A stretch of DNA of 64,000 nt from Sphingomonas sp. ID1715 (GTDB taxonomy: Bacteria; Pseudomonadota; Alphaproteobacteria; Sphingomonadales; Sphingomonadaceae), in assembly GCF_013044515.1 (NCBI RefSeq), contig NZ_JABEPR010000006.1, positions 62,001 to 126,000 on the forward strand, read 5' to 3'. Each line of letters opens with the position of its first letter. Positions within the stretch are counted from its first letter, which is position 1. The position numbers and the translations under genes were made by a program. Below, one piece after another: positions 36,560 to 45,194 of this stretch. The notes beneath the pieces were generated by a model. It was not told where the DNA came from and searched no databases. It saw nothing but the letters and a program-made list of their open reading frames with translations.

Positions 36560-36838
36560 TCAGCCAATTCCAGCGGATTTGCCGTCCATGCTCAGGCCGA
36601 CCAGCTGGGACGGCACCAGCTTCGCTTCGGTCTCCACCATGATACCGGACCGTGAGACGTTGCGGACGGTGGCGTCGGCGCGTCCTTCGACCACGAAGGC
36701 TGTCGCTTTCAGCAAGACGCGGCTGCGCGGCGTTGCGCGCTTGTCCAACACCTCCGGAGTCGAGAGTTCGGGAACGGTCCCCTCGTCATTGGCAGCCAAC
36801 TCGCCGCTGAAGAACGATTTGAGTTTGTTGACGAACAT
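36560..36838 (-). CDS. PilZ-like protein, apparently truncated
   Basis: 92 residues from the ATG at 36838 (MFVNKLKSFFSGE). The longer frame to 37021 runs into the tRNA. The first part of a PilZ domain is visible: RATPRSRVLLKATAF and VRNVSRSGIMVET, the usual RxxxR and NxSxxG positions. The final third of the domain (the last barrel strands) is missing, since the protein ends at SMDGKSAGIG. PilZ proteins bind cyclic di-GMP. Whether this short form still does is unclear. Confidence 0.65.
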   Translation of the reverse strand: MFVNKLKSFFSGELAANDEGTVPELSTPEVLDKRATPRSRVLLKATAFVVEGRADATVRNVSRSGIMVETEAKLVPSQLVGLSMDGKSAGIG

Positions 36839-36984
36839 CAGCCTCTCCTGACAATAGGAGCGGGTAATTATCGAGCGGTCGGTTGCTGCCCTGTAAGCTT
36901 TTTGCCGTCCCGGATTACGAATCCTTACGGTATCGATGTTAACCTTCAGCTTAGCTTCGGGCCGGGCTTGTGCGGAGAGGAATT

Positions 36985-37061
36985 TGGTCGGGGCGACAGG
37001 ATTCGAACCTGCGACCCCCACACCCCCAGTGTGATGCGCTACCAGGCTGCGCTACGCCCCG
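36985..37061 (-). tRNA. tRNA-Pro (anticodon GGG)
   Basis: A 77-nt cloverleaf on the minus strand. The acceptor CGGGGCG pairs with CGCCCCG, the D-arm is GCGC...GCGC, and the anticodon stem TCACA/TGTGG holds the loop CTGGGGG (anticodon GGG, reading CCC). The T-arm contains GTTCGAATC, the discriminator is A, and CCA is encoded. Confidence 0.95.
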
Positions 37062-37140
37062 ACCAGAGAGCCTCATCGACCGGAGAGGTCCACGAGCCCA
37101 GGCGCGCGGCCTTATGGCGGCCGCTTCCTAAACGCAAGCT

Positions 37141-37458
37141 TTAGCCGCCGATCAGCGTGCGGCGGTGCTCGGCGTCATAGGCGTCCACCTTGATCTCCAG
37201 CACCTGAGCGGCCCGAAGAGCAGCGTTGAACGTCGCCATATGGGGCGCCTGGAAATGTGCTTCGAGCGCCGGCCAGTCGGCCCAGATCTCGCTGATCCGC
37301 ATCACGTCGGGATCGAGTGCATCGATGGCGAAGCTGTAATGAAGGCAGCCGGTTTCGGCGCGCGTGGCTTCGACCTGCGCGCGCAGTTCGGTTGCGAGGC
37401 GCTGCAACTCGCCGGCGGCGAGACGGGCGTGGCCATGGACGATGATCATGCGGTGCAT
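37141..37458 (-). CDS. Antibiotic biosynthesis monooxygenase (ABM/YgiN-like) domain protein
   Basis: 105 residues from the ATG at 37458, preceded by AGGAGA. It is a small ferredoxin-like fold protein: MIIVHGHARLAAGELQRLATELR, ETGCLHYSFAIDALDPDVMRISEIWADWPALEAHFQAPHMATFN. Members are cofactor-free monooxygenases, quinol oxidases or stress proteins and act as dimers. The family is too broad for a specific function here. The gene stands alone. Confidence 0.85.
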   Translation of the reverse strand: MHRMIIVHGHARLAAGELQRLATELRAQVEATRAETGCLHYSFAIDALDPDVMRISEIWADWPALEAHFQAPHMATFNAALRAAQVLEIKVDAYDAEHRRTLIGG

Positions 37459-37792
37459 CTTCTCCTGAAAGCCGAATGCCCGAGTCGTTTCCGACCCGGG
37501 CACCCGCGTGACGATCAATCGTCAGCCCCCTTGAAAGCTGTCGCTCGACATCTGGGTCAGCTCCCCTTCAAGAGACCCGATGGAGCGACTGCTCTCCCCG
37601 AACCACGGCCGTTTACTAGCCTGAGCTTCGAACGACCGGAAAACTACGGTAGCATTCCGGAAGAGTCATCTGCGTTTATCCGGCGTTCATGTTAATTGCG
37701 CGAACCTGTGGCAACCGCGCAACAGCATGGCTTGCGCCACCTTCGGCCGCCCCTTAGACGGACCCCGCCTATCCACTCCGGTTCCCAAAAAA

Positions 37793-39043
37793 ATGATCCT
37801 GTCCCGATATGAGCGGATGATCGCCCGGCGCTATCTGTGGCCGGGCAAGGGCGAGGCGTTCATCGCCCTCGTCGCCTCGATCAGCCTCGTCGCGGTGATG
37901 CTCGGCGTCGCCGCGCTCGTCATCGTGATGAGCGTGATGAACGGCTTTCGCGCCGAGCTGTTCGACAAGGTGGTGGGCCTGAACGGCCATGCCGTGGTGC
38001 AGGGCTATGGCGGGCGCCTGCCCAATTGGCGCGAGATCCTCGCTCAGGCGCAGAAGACGCACGGCGTCACGGAAGCGCTGCCGCTCATCGAGCAGCCGCT
38101 GATGGCGAGCTATGAAGGCAGGGTCGAAGGCGTGCTCGCCCGGGGGATGCGGGTGGAAGACATCCGCGCCAACGCGGTGCTGCGCGGCAAGGTGCTCGAC
38201 GGCGAGCTGAAGGCGCTGACGCCCGGCAGCGGCAATGTCGCGATCGGCGCGCGGCTGGCCGATATGCTCGGCGCGCGGGTCGGCAGCTCGATCAGCCTGA
38301 TCAGCCCGCAGGGGCAAACGACCGTGTTCGGCACGGTGCCGCGCATCGTCAGCTACCGCGTCGCGGCGATCTTCGAGGTCGGCGTCTATGATTACGACAA
38401 GGCGTTCGTGATCATGCCGCTCGAAGATGCGCAGACTTTGCTGATGCTGGGCGACGACGTGGCAATGATCACCCTGCAGACGACCGATGCCGATCATGTC
38501 GGCGAGATTTTGCGGCCGCTGCTGCCGGTGGTCGCGAACAAGGGCCTGCTGACCGACTGGCGGCAGATGAACGCGACGATCTTCGAGGCGCTGCAGGTCG
38601 AGCGGGTCGCGATGTTCGTCGTGCTGTCGATCATCGTGCTCGTCGCCGTGTTCAACATCCTGTCGTCGCTGATCATGCTGGTGCGGGCGAAGACGCGCGA
38701 TATCGCGATCCTGCGGACGATGGGGGCGACGCGCGGCGGGCTGATCAAGATCTTCGTTACGATCGGCACGCTGATCGGGGCGGTCGGCATCGTCGCCGGA
38801 CTGATCCTGGGCGCGGTGTTCCTCTTCTACCGCCAGTCGGTCGTGAACTTCGTCCAGCTGGTGACGGGACAGAATCTCTGGGACCCGTCGATCCGCTTCC
38901 TGACCGAGCTGCCGGCCAAGACCGATCCGGTCGAGGTTACCGCGATCGTGCTGATGGCGCTGGGCCTGAGCTTCCTCGCGACGCTCTACCCGGCGTTCAA
39001 GGCGGCCAGCACCGATCCGGTGCAGGTGCTGCGTTATGAGTGA
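37793..39043 (+). CDS. lolC: Lipoprotein-releasing ABC transporter permease LolC/LolE
   Basis: 416 residues from the ATG at 37793, the normal family length; the frame extends to 37727 without similarity. Four membrane helices surround a large periplasmic MacB-like domain: ARRYLWPGKGEAFIALVASISLV at the N-terminus, NILSSLIMLVRAKTRDIAILRTMGATRGGLIKIF, and ATLYPAFKAASTDPVQVLRYE at the end. It extracts lipoproteins from the inner membrane for LolA. Only one permease gene is present, so it may form a LolF-like homodimer. LolD follows after 126 bp that contain a palindromic repeat. Confidence 0.92.
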   Translation: MILSRYERMIARRYLWPGKGEAFIALVASISLVAVMLGVAALVIVMSVMNGFRAELFDKVVGLNGHAVVQGYGGRLPNWREILAQAQKTHGVTEALPLIEQPLMASYEGRVEGVLARGMRVEDIRANAVLRGKVLDGELKALTPGSGNVAIGARLADMLGARVGSSISLISPQGQTTVFGTVPRIVSYRVAAIFEVGVYDYDKAFVIMPLEDAQTLLMLGDDVAMITLQTTDADHVGEILRPLLPVVANKGLLTDWRQMNATIFEALQVERVAMFVVLSIIVLVAVFNILSSLIMLVRAKTRDIAILRTMGATRGGLIKIFVTIGTLIGAVGIVAGLILGAVFLFYRQSVVNFVQLVTGQNLWDPSIRFLTELPAKTDPVEVTAIVLMALGLSFLATLYPAFKAASTDPVQVLRYE

Positions 39044-39053
39044 TGGCGAGATC

Positions 39054-39158
39054 GTCATCCTGAACTTGTTTCAGGACAAGGTTCGTAGCGACGGATGCTC
39101 GGCGAACCCTCGGACCGCCCGAGCCGGAAGCCTTGTCCCGAAACAAGTTCGGGATGAC
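39054..39158. repeat. Inverted-repeat (REP-like) element between lolC and lolD
   Basis: The arms at 39054-39080 and 39132-39158 are 27-bp inverted copies with two mismatches, beginning GTCATCC(T/C)GAACTTG. Each arm contains an inner palindrome around AACTTGTTT. Repeats with this core are scattered in sphingomonad genomes. It lies inside what should be one operon and could weaken read-through or stabilise the upstream mRNA. Confidence 0.7.
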
Positions 39159-39169
39159 GGAGTGGAGCG

Positions 39170-39844
39170 TTGACCCAGCCCGTTCTCTCCACCACCGGCC
39201 TCACCCGCGATTTTCAGCAGGGCGGCGAGACGATCCATGTGCTGCGCGGGGTCGATCTTGGCGTTGCGCCGGGGGAGATCGTGGCGCTGCTCGGGCCGAG
39301 CGGGTCGGGCAAGTCGACCTTGCTGCAGGCGGTGGGGCTGCTCGAAGGCGGCTTTGGCGGTTCGATCCGGATTGCGGGTGAAGAAGTCTCGCAGCTCGAC
39401 GGGGACGGGCGCACGCAGGTGCGGCGCGACCGGATCGGCTTCGTCTACCAATTCCATCATCTGCTGCCCGACTTCAGCGCCGCGGAAAACGTTATCCTGC
39501 CCCAGCTGATCCGCGACGCGTCGCCCGAACAGGCAAGGTCGCGGGCCGAACTGCTGCTCGGCGCGCTGGGCCTGGGACATCGGCTGACGCATCGGCCAAG
39601 CCAGCTTTCGGGCGGCGAGCAGCAGCGCGTGGCGGTGGCGCGTGCGCTTGCCAACCGGCCCGCGCTGGTGCTGGCGGACGAGCCGACCGGCAATCTCGAC
39701 GAGGCGACGGCGGACGTGGTGTTCGATCAATTCCTGCGGCTGGTGCGCGAAGAAGGCTCGGCGGCGCTGGTGGCCACTCACAACGAGCGGCTCGCCTTGC
39801 GCATGGACCGGGTGCTGCGGCTGCACGAGGGCCGGCTCGCCTAG
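39170..39844 (+). CDS. lolD: Lipoprotein-releasing ABC transporter ATPase LolD
   Basis: 224 residues from a TTG start at 39170. It has all the ABC motifs: Walker [11 protein letters not shown]-loop [12 protein letters not shown], signature LSGGEQQR, Walker [14 protein letters not shown] and the His switch (VATHNE). It powers the LolC/E permease encoded upstream. It is separated from that gene by the palindromic repeat. Confidence 0.93.
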   Translation: MTQPVLSTTGLTRDFQQGGETIHVLRGVDLGVAPGEIVALLGPSGSGKSTLLQAVGLLEGGFGGSIRIAGEEVSQLDGDGRTQVRRDRIGFVYQFHHLLPDFSAAENVILPQLIRDASPEQARSRAELLLGALGLGHRLTHRPSQLSGGEQQRVAVARALANRPALVLADEPTGNLDEATADVVFDQFLRLVREEGSAALVATHNERLALRMDRVLRLHEGRLA

Positions 39845-39877
39845 GGAAAGTTCCGCGCGCGCGCGCGTTGCCGCGCC

Positions 39878-40804
39878 ATGCGTGCCCTTTCCCTGATCCT
39901 CGTCGCCGCGCTTGCCACGGGCGGCTGCAAGAAGCTCGAAACCAACACCGTCAAGGACGCAAAGGCCGAGAGCAAGGCGGCCGACGAACGGCGGGTCCGG
40001 GAGGCCTGCGCTTCCCAATCGAGCTATGAGCGACTGAAGGCGCTGGCCTTCGAAAAGGCGGAGGAAGTGCGCGCCGGCCGCACCGCAATGCTCGACAAGC
40101 TCCGCGCGGCGACGGTGGTGCGCATGGAAGACCCGGTCGTCAAAAGCCGCGACGACGCGCTGAACGTCACGGTGTGCCGGGGCCGGATGATCATCGATCT
40201 GCCGCCCGGCGCCGAAGACGCGTTCAACGGCGAGCGACGGCTGGTCGCCGATGTCGAGTTCGCGGCGCAGACCGCGGCTGATGGCAGCGGCATGGTCTAT
40301 CAGCTCGATGGCGCGGAGCCGATCATCTACCGGCTCGCCGCGATCGACATGAAGGGTGGCGCGCCGATGCCGACTCCTTCGGGAACACCCGAAACGCAGG
40401 TCGCCGAGGCCCGGCCGCCTTCGCCGCCCGTGATCGCGCCGCCACCGGCACCGGCGCCTCGGCCGTCCGCCCGTGCGACGCCGGAGCAACGACCGCCGCA
40501 ACGCGAGATCGTCGAGGAGGAGCGGCCCCGTCCGGCGCTCGCGCGCCCGAGCTTTAACTGCCGCAATGCGCGGACCCGGACCGAGCAGATGGTGTGCGGC
40601 GACGAACGCTTGGCCGCGCGCGACCGGGAAATGGCGTCGCAATATTACAGCGCGGTCGCGGCCGCCGATCCGGAGACCCGCGCGATCCTGCGTGAGACGC
40701 GCGATCGCTTCCTCGCCCGGCGGGAGCGGTGCGGCGGACCGGGCTGCGTCGCGCGCGCTTATGAGGATCGCATGGACGAGATCGACCGGATCATGTCCGA
40801 GTGA
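39878..40804 (+). CDS. Lipoprotein with C-terminal LprI-like domain
   Basis: 308 residues. A lipoprotein signal ends at GGC (Cys17). A region of mixed alpha/beta character is followed by a Pro-rich linker (about 170-220, PPPAPAPRPSA). The C-terminal domain (SFNCRNARTRTEQMVCGDERLAARDREMASQYY) matches the Cys-containing LprI lysozyme-inhibitor-type domain. It is anchored in the envelope. The gene is 33 bp downstream of lolD and may share its transcript. Function is unproven. Confidence 0.75.
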   Translation: MRALSLILVAALATGGCKKLETNTVKDAKAESKAADERRVREACASQSSYERLKALAFEKAEEVRAGRTAMLDKLRAATVVRMEDPVVKSRDDALNVTVCRGRMIIDLPPGAEDAFNGERRLVADVEFAAQTAADGSGMVYQLDGAEPIIYRLAAIDMKGGAPMPTPSGTPETQVAEARPPSPPVIAPPPAPAPRPSARATPEQRPPQREIVEEERPRPALARPSFNCRNARTRTEQMVCGDERLAARDREMASQYYSAVAAADPETRAILRETRDRFLARRERCGGPGCVARAYEDRMDEIDRIMSE

Positions 40805-40863
40805 CTTGACGCGCCGCACGGAGCAGCGTTCCATGGACGCGGCAGGGAGCGGGAGAGTGGCTT

Positions 40864-42390
40864 ATGGTCCGCCGTGCGTGTTCGATGCTGGTGCTAGCAT
40901 CGTTGCTGGGTTCCTGCGGAGGAGATGGCGGCGGGCCCGCGCCGTCACCGACGCCGACGCCCACCAATGCGCCGCCGACCTTTACCTCCGCGGCCACGGC
41001 CAACGTCACCACCGGCGCCAGCGGCACCATCTACATGGCGCAGGCGAGCGATCCGAACAATGATCCGCTGACCTATTCCATTTCGGGCGGCGCCGATCAG
41101 GCGCTCTTCCAGGTCAGTGGCGCCGGCGCGCTGTCCTTCCGCACGCCGCCCGATGTCGGAACGCCGACGGACCAGGACCGCAACAATGTCTATCTGGTGC
41201 AGCTGCGGGTGTCGGACGGGCAAGCGGCCGCGACGCTCGACCTTGCGCTGACCGTCGTGCCGACCGCGAGCGGCTTTCGTGTGCGGCGGGTGGCGACCGG
41301 GTTCAACCAGCCCGTGTTCCTGACGCAGGTTCCGAACAGCGACCGGGTGTTTGTGGTGGAGCGGGGCGGAGTGATCCGCATCCTCGATCCCGCCACCGGC
41401 ACGACCGCCGCAACGCCTTTCCTTGACGTGTCGGCGCAGATTTCGACTGACGGCGAACGCGGGCTGCTTGGACTGGCCACCGCCGACGACTATCCGGCGA
41501 GCGGCACATTCTACGTCTTTCTGACCAACCAGCAGGGCAGTATCGAAGTCCGGCGCTATCGCCGCAGCGCCGGCAATCCCGATCTCGCGGACGCATCCAC
41601 CGCCGACGTCATCCTCACCATCCCGCATCCGGGCTTTTCCAATCATTATGGCGGCTGGATCGGGCTGGGTCCGGACGGCCTGCTCTACATTGCGACCGGG
41701 GATGGCGGGGGCGGCGGCGACCCGAACGACAATGCGCAGAACCGCAACAGCCTGCTCGGCAAGATCCTGCGTATCGATCCGCGCGGCGACGACTTCCCCG
41801 CCGATCCGAACCGCGACTATGCCATCCCCGCCGCCAATCCGTTTGCCGGCGGCGGCGGCGCGCGCGAGGTGTTCGCCTATGGCTTGCGCAATCCATTCCG
41901 AGCGAGCTTCGACAACGGGGCGCTGTTGATCGGGGATGTCGGCCAGAACGCGGTCGAAGAAGTGGACATCCTGCCGGTTGACGCCGGTGCCGCGACGAAC
42001 TTCGGCTGGCCCATCCTGGAGGGCACGCGCGCCTTTCGAGCCGGCAGCGCCGCGGGGCTGACGCCGCCGGTGACCGAATACACGCACGGATCGGGGCCGC
42101 TCAACGGCAACACGGTCACGGGCGGCGTCGTCTACCGGGGTCCGATCGCCAGCCTGCAAGGCAGCTATATCTTCGCCGACTTCATCAACCCGCGCCTATG
42201 GTCGGTGCCCCGGAGCATGCTCGTCGCCGGCCAGACGCTGCCGAGCACGAGCTTTGTCGACCGGCTGCAGAGCTTTGCGCCCAATGCCGGCACCTACACC
42301 AACATCGTGAGCTTCGGGACCGACCGTCGAAGCAACCTGTACATCGTCGACTTCGACGGCGAAATTTTCGTGCTAGAGCCAACGCCGTAA
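40864..42390 (+). CDS. GSDH-type (PQQ-dependent) sugar dehydrogenase, lipoprotein
   Basis: 508 residues. The lipoprotein signal ends with LLGSC (Cys18), then comes a Pro/Thr linker, a cadherin-like domain (about 38-130) and a six-bladed glucose/sorbosone dehydrogenase propeller. The propeller shows ATGFNQPVFLTQVP, ISTDGERGLLGLA, GFSNHYGGWIGLGPDG and YGLRNPFRASFD. Such enzymes oxidise aldoses or aldoses at the chain end in the periplasm with PQQ. No PQQ synthesis genes are in the window, and some members use no PQQ. Confidence 0.85.
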   Translation: MVRRACSMLVLASLLGSCGGDGGGPAPSPTPTPTNAPPTFTSAATANVTTGASGTIYMAQASDPNNDPLTYSISGGADQALFQVSGAGALSFRTPPDVGTPTDQDRNNVYLVQLRVSDGQAAATLDLALTVVPTASGFRVRRVATGFNQPVFLTQVPNSDRVFVVERGGVIRILDPATGTTAATPFLDVSAQISTDGERGLLGLATADDYPASGTFYVFLTNQQGSIEVRRYRRSAGNPDLADASTADVILTIPHPGFSNHYGGWIGLGPDGLLYIATGDGGGGGDPNDNAQNRNSLLGKILRIDPRGDDFPADPNRDYAIPAANPFAGGGGAREVFAYGLRNPFRASFDNGALLIGDVGQNAVEEVDILPVDAGAATNFGWPILEGTRAFRAGSAAGLTPPVTEYTHGSGPLNGNTVTGGVVYRGPIASLQGSYIFADFINPRLWSVPRSMLVAGQTLPSTSFVDRLQSFAPNAGTYTNIVSFGTDRRSNLYIVDFDGEIFVLEPTP

Positions 42391-42403
42391 CCTTGGGGGT
42401 AAG

Positions 42404-42883
42404 ATGGCGACGATCCTGAACCATGAAGTGAAAGCGGCGACGGGCGGCACGGAGCCGCTCCGCGAGCATGCCGGCAAGGTGCTGCTCATCGTCAACGTCG
42501 CCAGCAAATGCGGCTTCACGCCGCAATATGCCGGGCTGGAGGCGCTCTATCGCAAATACAAGGAGCGCGGGTTCGAAGTGCTCGGCTTTCCGTGTAACCA
42601 GTTCGGCGCGCAGGAGCCGGGCGACGCGCAGGAGATCGCGAACTTCTGCTCGCTGACCTACGACGTCACCTTCCCGGTGTTCGCCAAGATCGAGGTGAAT
42701 GGACCCAGGGCCGATCCGCTCTGGGAGCAGTTGAAGAAGGACGCGCCCGGCCTGATGGGTCTGACCTCGGTCAAGTGGAACTTCACCAAGTTCCTCGTTG
42801 ATCGAAACGGCAACGTGGTCCGCCGCTACGCCCCGACGACCAAGCCCGAGGATATAGAAAAGGATATTGAATCATTACTCTAG
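42404..42883 (+). CDS. Glutathione peroxidase (thiol peroxidase type)
   Basis: 159 residues with the complete catalytic set: the peroxidatic Cys in NVASKCGFTPQY, Gln in GFPCNQFGAQEPG, and Trp/Asn in VKWNFTKFLV. A cysteine replaces the selenocysteine of animal enzymes. It reduces hydroperoxides in the cytoplasm, probably with thioredoxin or glutathione. It lies 13 bp after the sugar dehydrogenase gene. Confidence 0.93.
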   Translation: MATILNHEVKAATGGTEPLREHAGKVLLIVNVASKCGFTPQYAGLEALYRKYKERGFEVLGFPCNQFGAQEPGDAQEIANFCSLTYDVTFPVFAKIEVNGPRADPLWEQLKKDAPGLMGLTSVKWNFTKFLVDRNGNVVRRYAPTTKPEDIEKDIESLL

Positions 42884-42963
42884 GTTAGCCGGTGCTTTTG
42901 TGGTGCGTCGATTCCGGTTCCGCCGCGTTATGAGCGCGGGATTGACGGACTTGAGGTGCACGC

Positions 42964-45129
42964 GTGGAACTCTGGGGCGGGCATGAATGCACGGTCAACC
43001 GGGTCGAAGACCGCTTCTGCGACCAGAACCGGCTGACCGGACACGAAGGCCGCGTCGATGATCTGGAGCGCTTCGCGTCGCTGGGCGTGAAGGCGCTTCG
43101 CTATCCAGTGCTGTGGGAGCGCGTCGGGCCCGATCGCCCAGGCGAATACGACTTTAGCTGGAGCGACGCCCGCCTCGCCGAGCTGCAGCGGCTGGGCATC
43201 AGGCCGATTCTAGGCCTGCTCCACCATGGCAGCGGGCCGTCTTTCACCAGCCTTGTCGATCCTGACATGCCGCGCCTGTTCGGCGACTATGCCCGTGCCG
43301 TCGCCGAGCGCTATCCGCATGTCGAGGACTGGACGCCCGTCAACGAGCCGCTGACCACCGCGCGCTTTGCCGGGCTCTATGGACATTGGTTCCCGCACGG
43401 CCGGGACGAAACCAGCTTCCTCACCTGTCTCGTCACCGAGATCGAGGCGACGGCTGCCGCGATGAAGGCGGTGCGCAGCGTCAATCCGCATGCGCGCCTG
43501 ATCCAGACCGATGACCTAGGCGACAATTACGGCACGCCGCGCATGAAGCGGCTGGTCAATCATTATAACGCACGCCGCTGGCTGGGTTGGGACCTGCTGG
43601 TCGGGCAGGTGGACGAAAACCACTATTACTGGCGTTGGATCGAAAAGGCCGACCTGGCTGACCGCGTGAAGGCGATCTGTGCCGACCCGTGTCCGCCGGA
43701 CATCATCGGCGTGAACCATTATGTGACGAGCGATCGCTTCGTCGATCACCGGCTGAGCCGCTATCCCGACCTCGTGAAGCCTGAGATCGGCTTTCACGAC
43801 TTTACTGCAACCCGAGTGATGGACCCACCGCCGCCGGGCCTCGAATCGGTTCTCCGCCAGGCCTGGGAACGCTACGGCATCCCGCTCGCCGTGACTGAGA
43901 GCCATCTCGGCTGCACGCGCGAAGAGCAGATGCGCTGGCTGGCCGAGGGCTGGAATACGTGCCTGAAGCTTAAGAACGAAGGCGTCGACATCCGCGCCCT
44001 GACGGCCTGGGCCCTGCTCGGCAATTATGACTGGTGCAGCCTGCTGACCGTCGAGGCCAATCACTATGAGGGTGGCCCGTTCGACGTGCGGGCCGGTTCG
44101 CCGCGCGCGACCGCCCTGACGCGGGTGCTGAAGGCATTCGGCGGTGATGCCGAGGCAGGCGCTTGGCTCGACAAGCATCCGGCGATGGGCCGGCCGGGCT
44201 GGTGGCGGCGCGACATCAGGCTGGAGCACGCCCCCTATGTTTGGACCGAGAAGAAGACTGCGCCGATGGAAGAACGGGCAGGGCCGCCGATCCTGATCAC
44301 CGGCGCCAGCGGTACGCTCGGCCAGGCACTCGCCCGCGCCTGCGAGCTGCGCGGGCTCGACTATGTGCTGACCGATCGACGGGCGTGCGCCATCGACGAT
44401 CCGCGCTCGATCGCACAGGCGCTCGACAGCCATGAGCCCTGGGCGGTCATCAACGCGGCGGGCTGGGTGCGGGTGGACGATGCCGAAGGCGAACGCGACG
44501 CCTGCTTCCGTGCCAATGCCGACGGTGCCGCGCTGATGGCGCAGGCCTGTGCAGAACGCGGGCTCAAATACACGGTCTTTTCCTCGGACCTGGTGTTCGA
44601 TGGCGCGAAGAACGACGCCTATCTGGAGGACGACGCACCCAAGCCCCTCAATGTCTATGGCGCCTCCAAGGCGGCAGCCGAGGAGCGGGTGCTGAAGGCG
44701 CTGCCGGAAGCGCTGGTGATCCGCACCGCGGCATTCTTCTCGCCCTTCGACGCCTATAACTTCGCGATCTGGGTGGAGCGGGAGTTGCGCGAGGGTCGGC
44801 CGGTGCATGCGGCCGAGGGCTTCGTGGTCACCCCGACCTTCGTGCCCGATCTGGTCCATGCCAGCCTCGACCTGCTGATCGACGAGGAACAGGGCGTCTG
44901 GCACCTGACCAATCAGGAGCCGGTCAGCTGGTTCGATTTCGGCAGGCGCGTCGCCGAGACGCTGGATCTCGATCCGCGGTTGGTCCGCGCCGCACGTCCG
45001 GAGGAACTGGGCTGGCGGGCGAAGCGGCCGACCTATGTGCCGCTCGGCTCTCGGCACGGGCAGCTGTTGCCCAAGTTCGAGGATGCACTCGCCCGGCACA
45101 AGGAACGGCGCCGGACCGAGATAGCGTGA
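42964..45129 (+). CDS. Bifunctional fusion: GH1-like glycosidase and RmlD-like sugar-nucleotide reductase domain
   Basis: 721 residues from a GTG start. Residues 1 to about 410 form a family 1 glycoside hydrolase-like barrel. It carries the acid/base Glu in TPVNEPLTTARFAG and the nucleophile candidate in AVTESHLGCT. From about residue 440 a complete extended SDR of RmlD type begins: LITGASGTLGQALA, INAAGWVRVDDAE, SSDLVFDG, and the catalytic YGASK. RmlD reduces dTDP-4-keto-6-deoxysugars. The fusion suggests processing of a glycan or sugar nucleotide, but the real substrate is unknown. There is no signal peptide. Confidence 0.85.
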   Translation: MELWGGHECTVNRVEDRFCDQNRLTGHEGRVDDLERFASLGVKALRYPVLWERVGPDRPGEYDFSWSDARLAELQRLGIRPILGLLHHGSGPSFTSLVDPDMPRLFGDYARAVAERYPHVEDWTPVNEPLTTARFAGLYGHWFPHGRDETSFLTCLVTEIEATAAAMKAVRSVNPHARLIQTDDLGDNYGTPRMKRLVNHYNARRWLGWDLLVGQVDENHYYWRWIEKADLADRVKAICADPCPPDIIGVNHYVTSDRFVDHRLSRYPDLVKPEIGFHDFTATRVMDPPPPGLESVLRQAWERYGIPLAVTESHLGCTREEQMRWLAEGWNTCLKLKNEGVDIRALTAWALLGNYDWCSLLTVEANHYEGGPFDVRAGSPRATALTRVLKAFGGDAEAGAWLDKHPAMGRPGWWRRDIRLEHAPYVWTEKKTAPMEERAGPPILITGASGTLGQALARACELRGLDYVLTDRRACAIDDPRSIAQALDSHEPWAVINAAGWVRVDDAEGERDACFRANADGAALMAQACAERGLKYTVFSSDLVFDGAKNDAYLEDDAPKPLNVYGASKAAAEERVLKALPEALVIRTAAFFSPFDAYNFAIWVERELREGRPVHAAEGFVVTPTFVPDLVHASLDLLIDEEQGVWHLTNQEPVSWFDFGRRVAETLDLDPRLVRAARPEELGWRAKRPTYVPLGSRHGQLLPKFEDALARHKERRRTEIA

Positions 45130-45194
45130 GGGGAATGCGGGGATAAGTCGCCGCTTCCCTTTCCGAATCCGGCACCGGGCCCCATAGAAGCGGC

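Noticed and set aside
37769-39058. 429-residue open frame antisense to lolC
   Set aside because: Very rich in His, Asp, Gln and Arg, the usual mirror of membrane-protein codons in GC-rich DNA.
39855-39872. CG-rich alternating run GCGCGCGCGCG before the LprI-like lipoprotein
   Set aside because: A short simple-sequence tract, expected by chance in this composition; no sign of function.
39071-40834. 587-residue open frame antisense to lolD and the lipoprotein gene
   Set aside because: It runs across two well-supported genes on the other strand and resembles no family.
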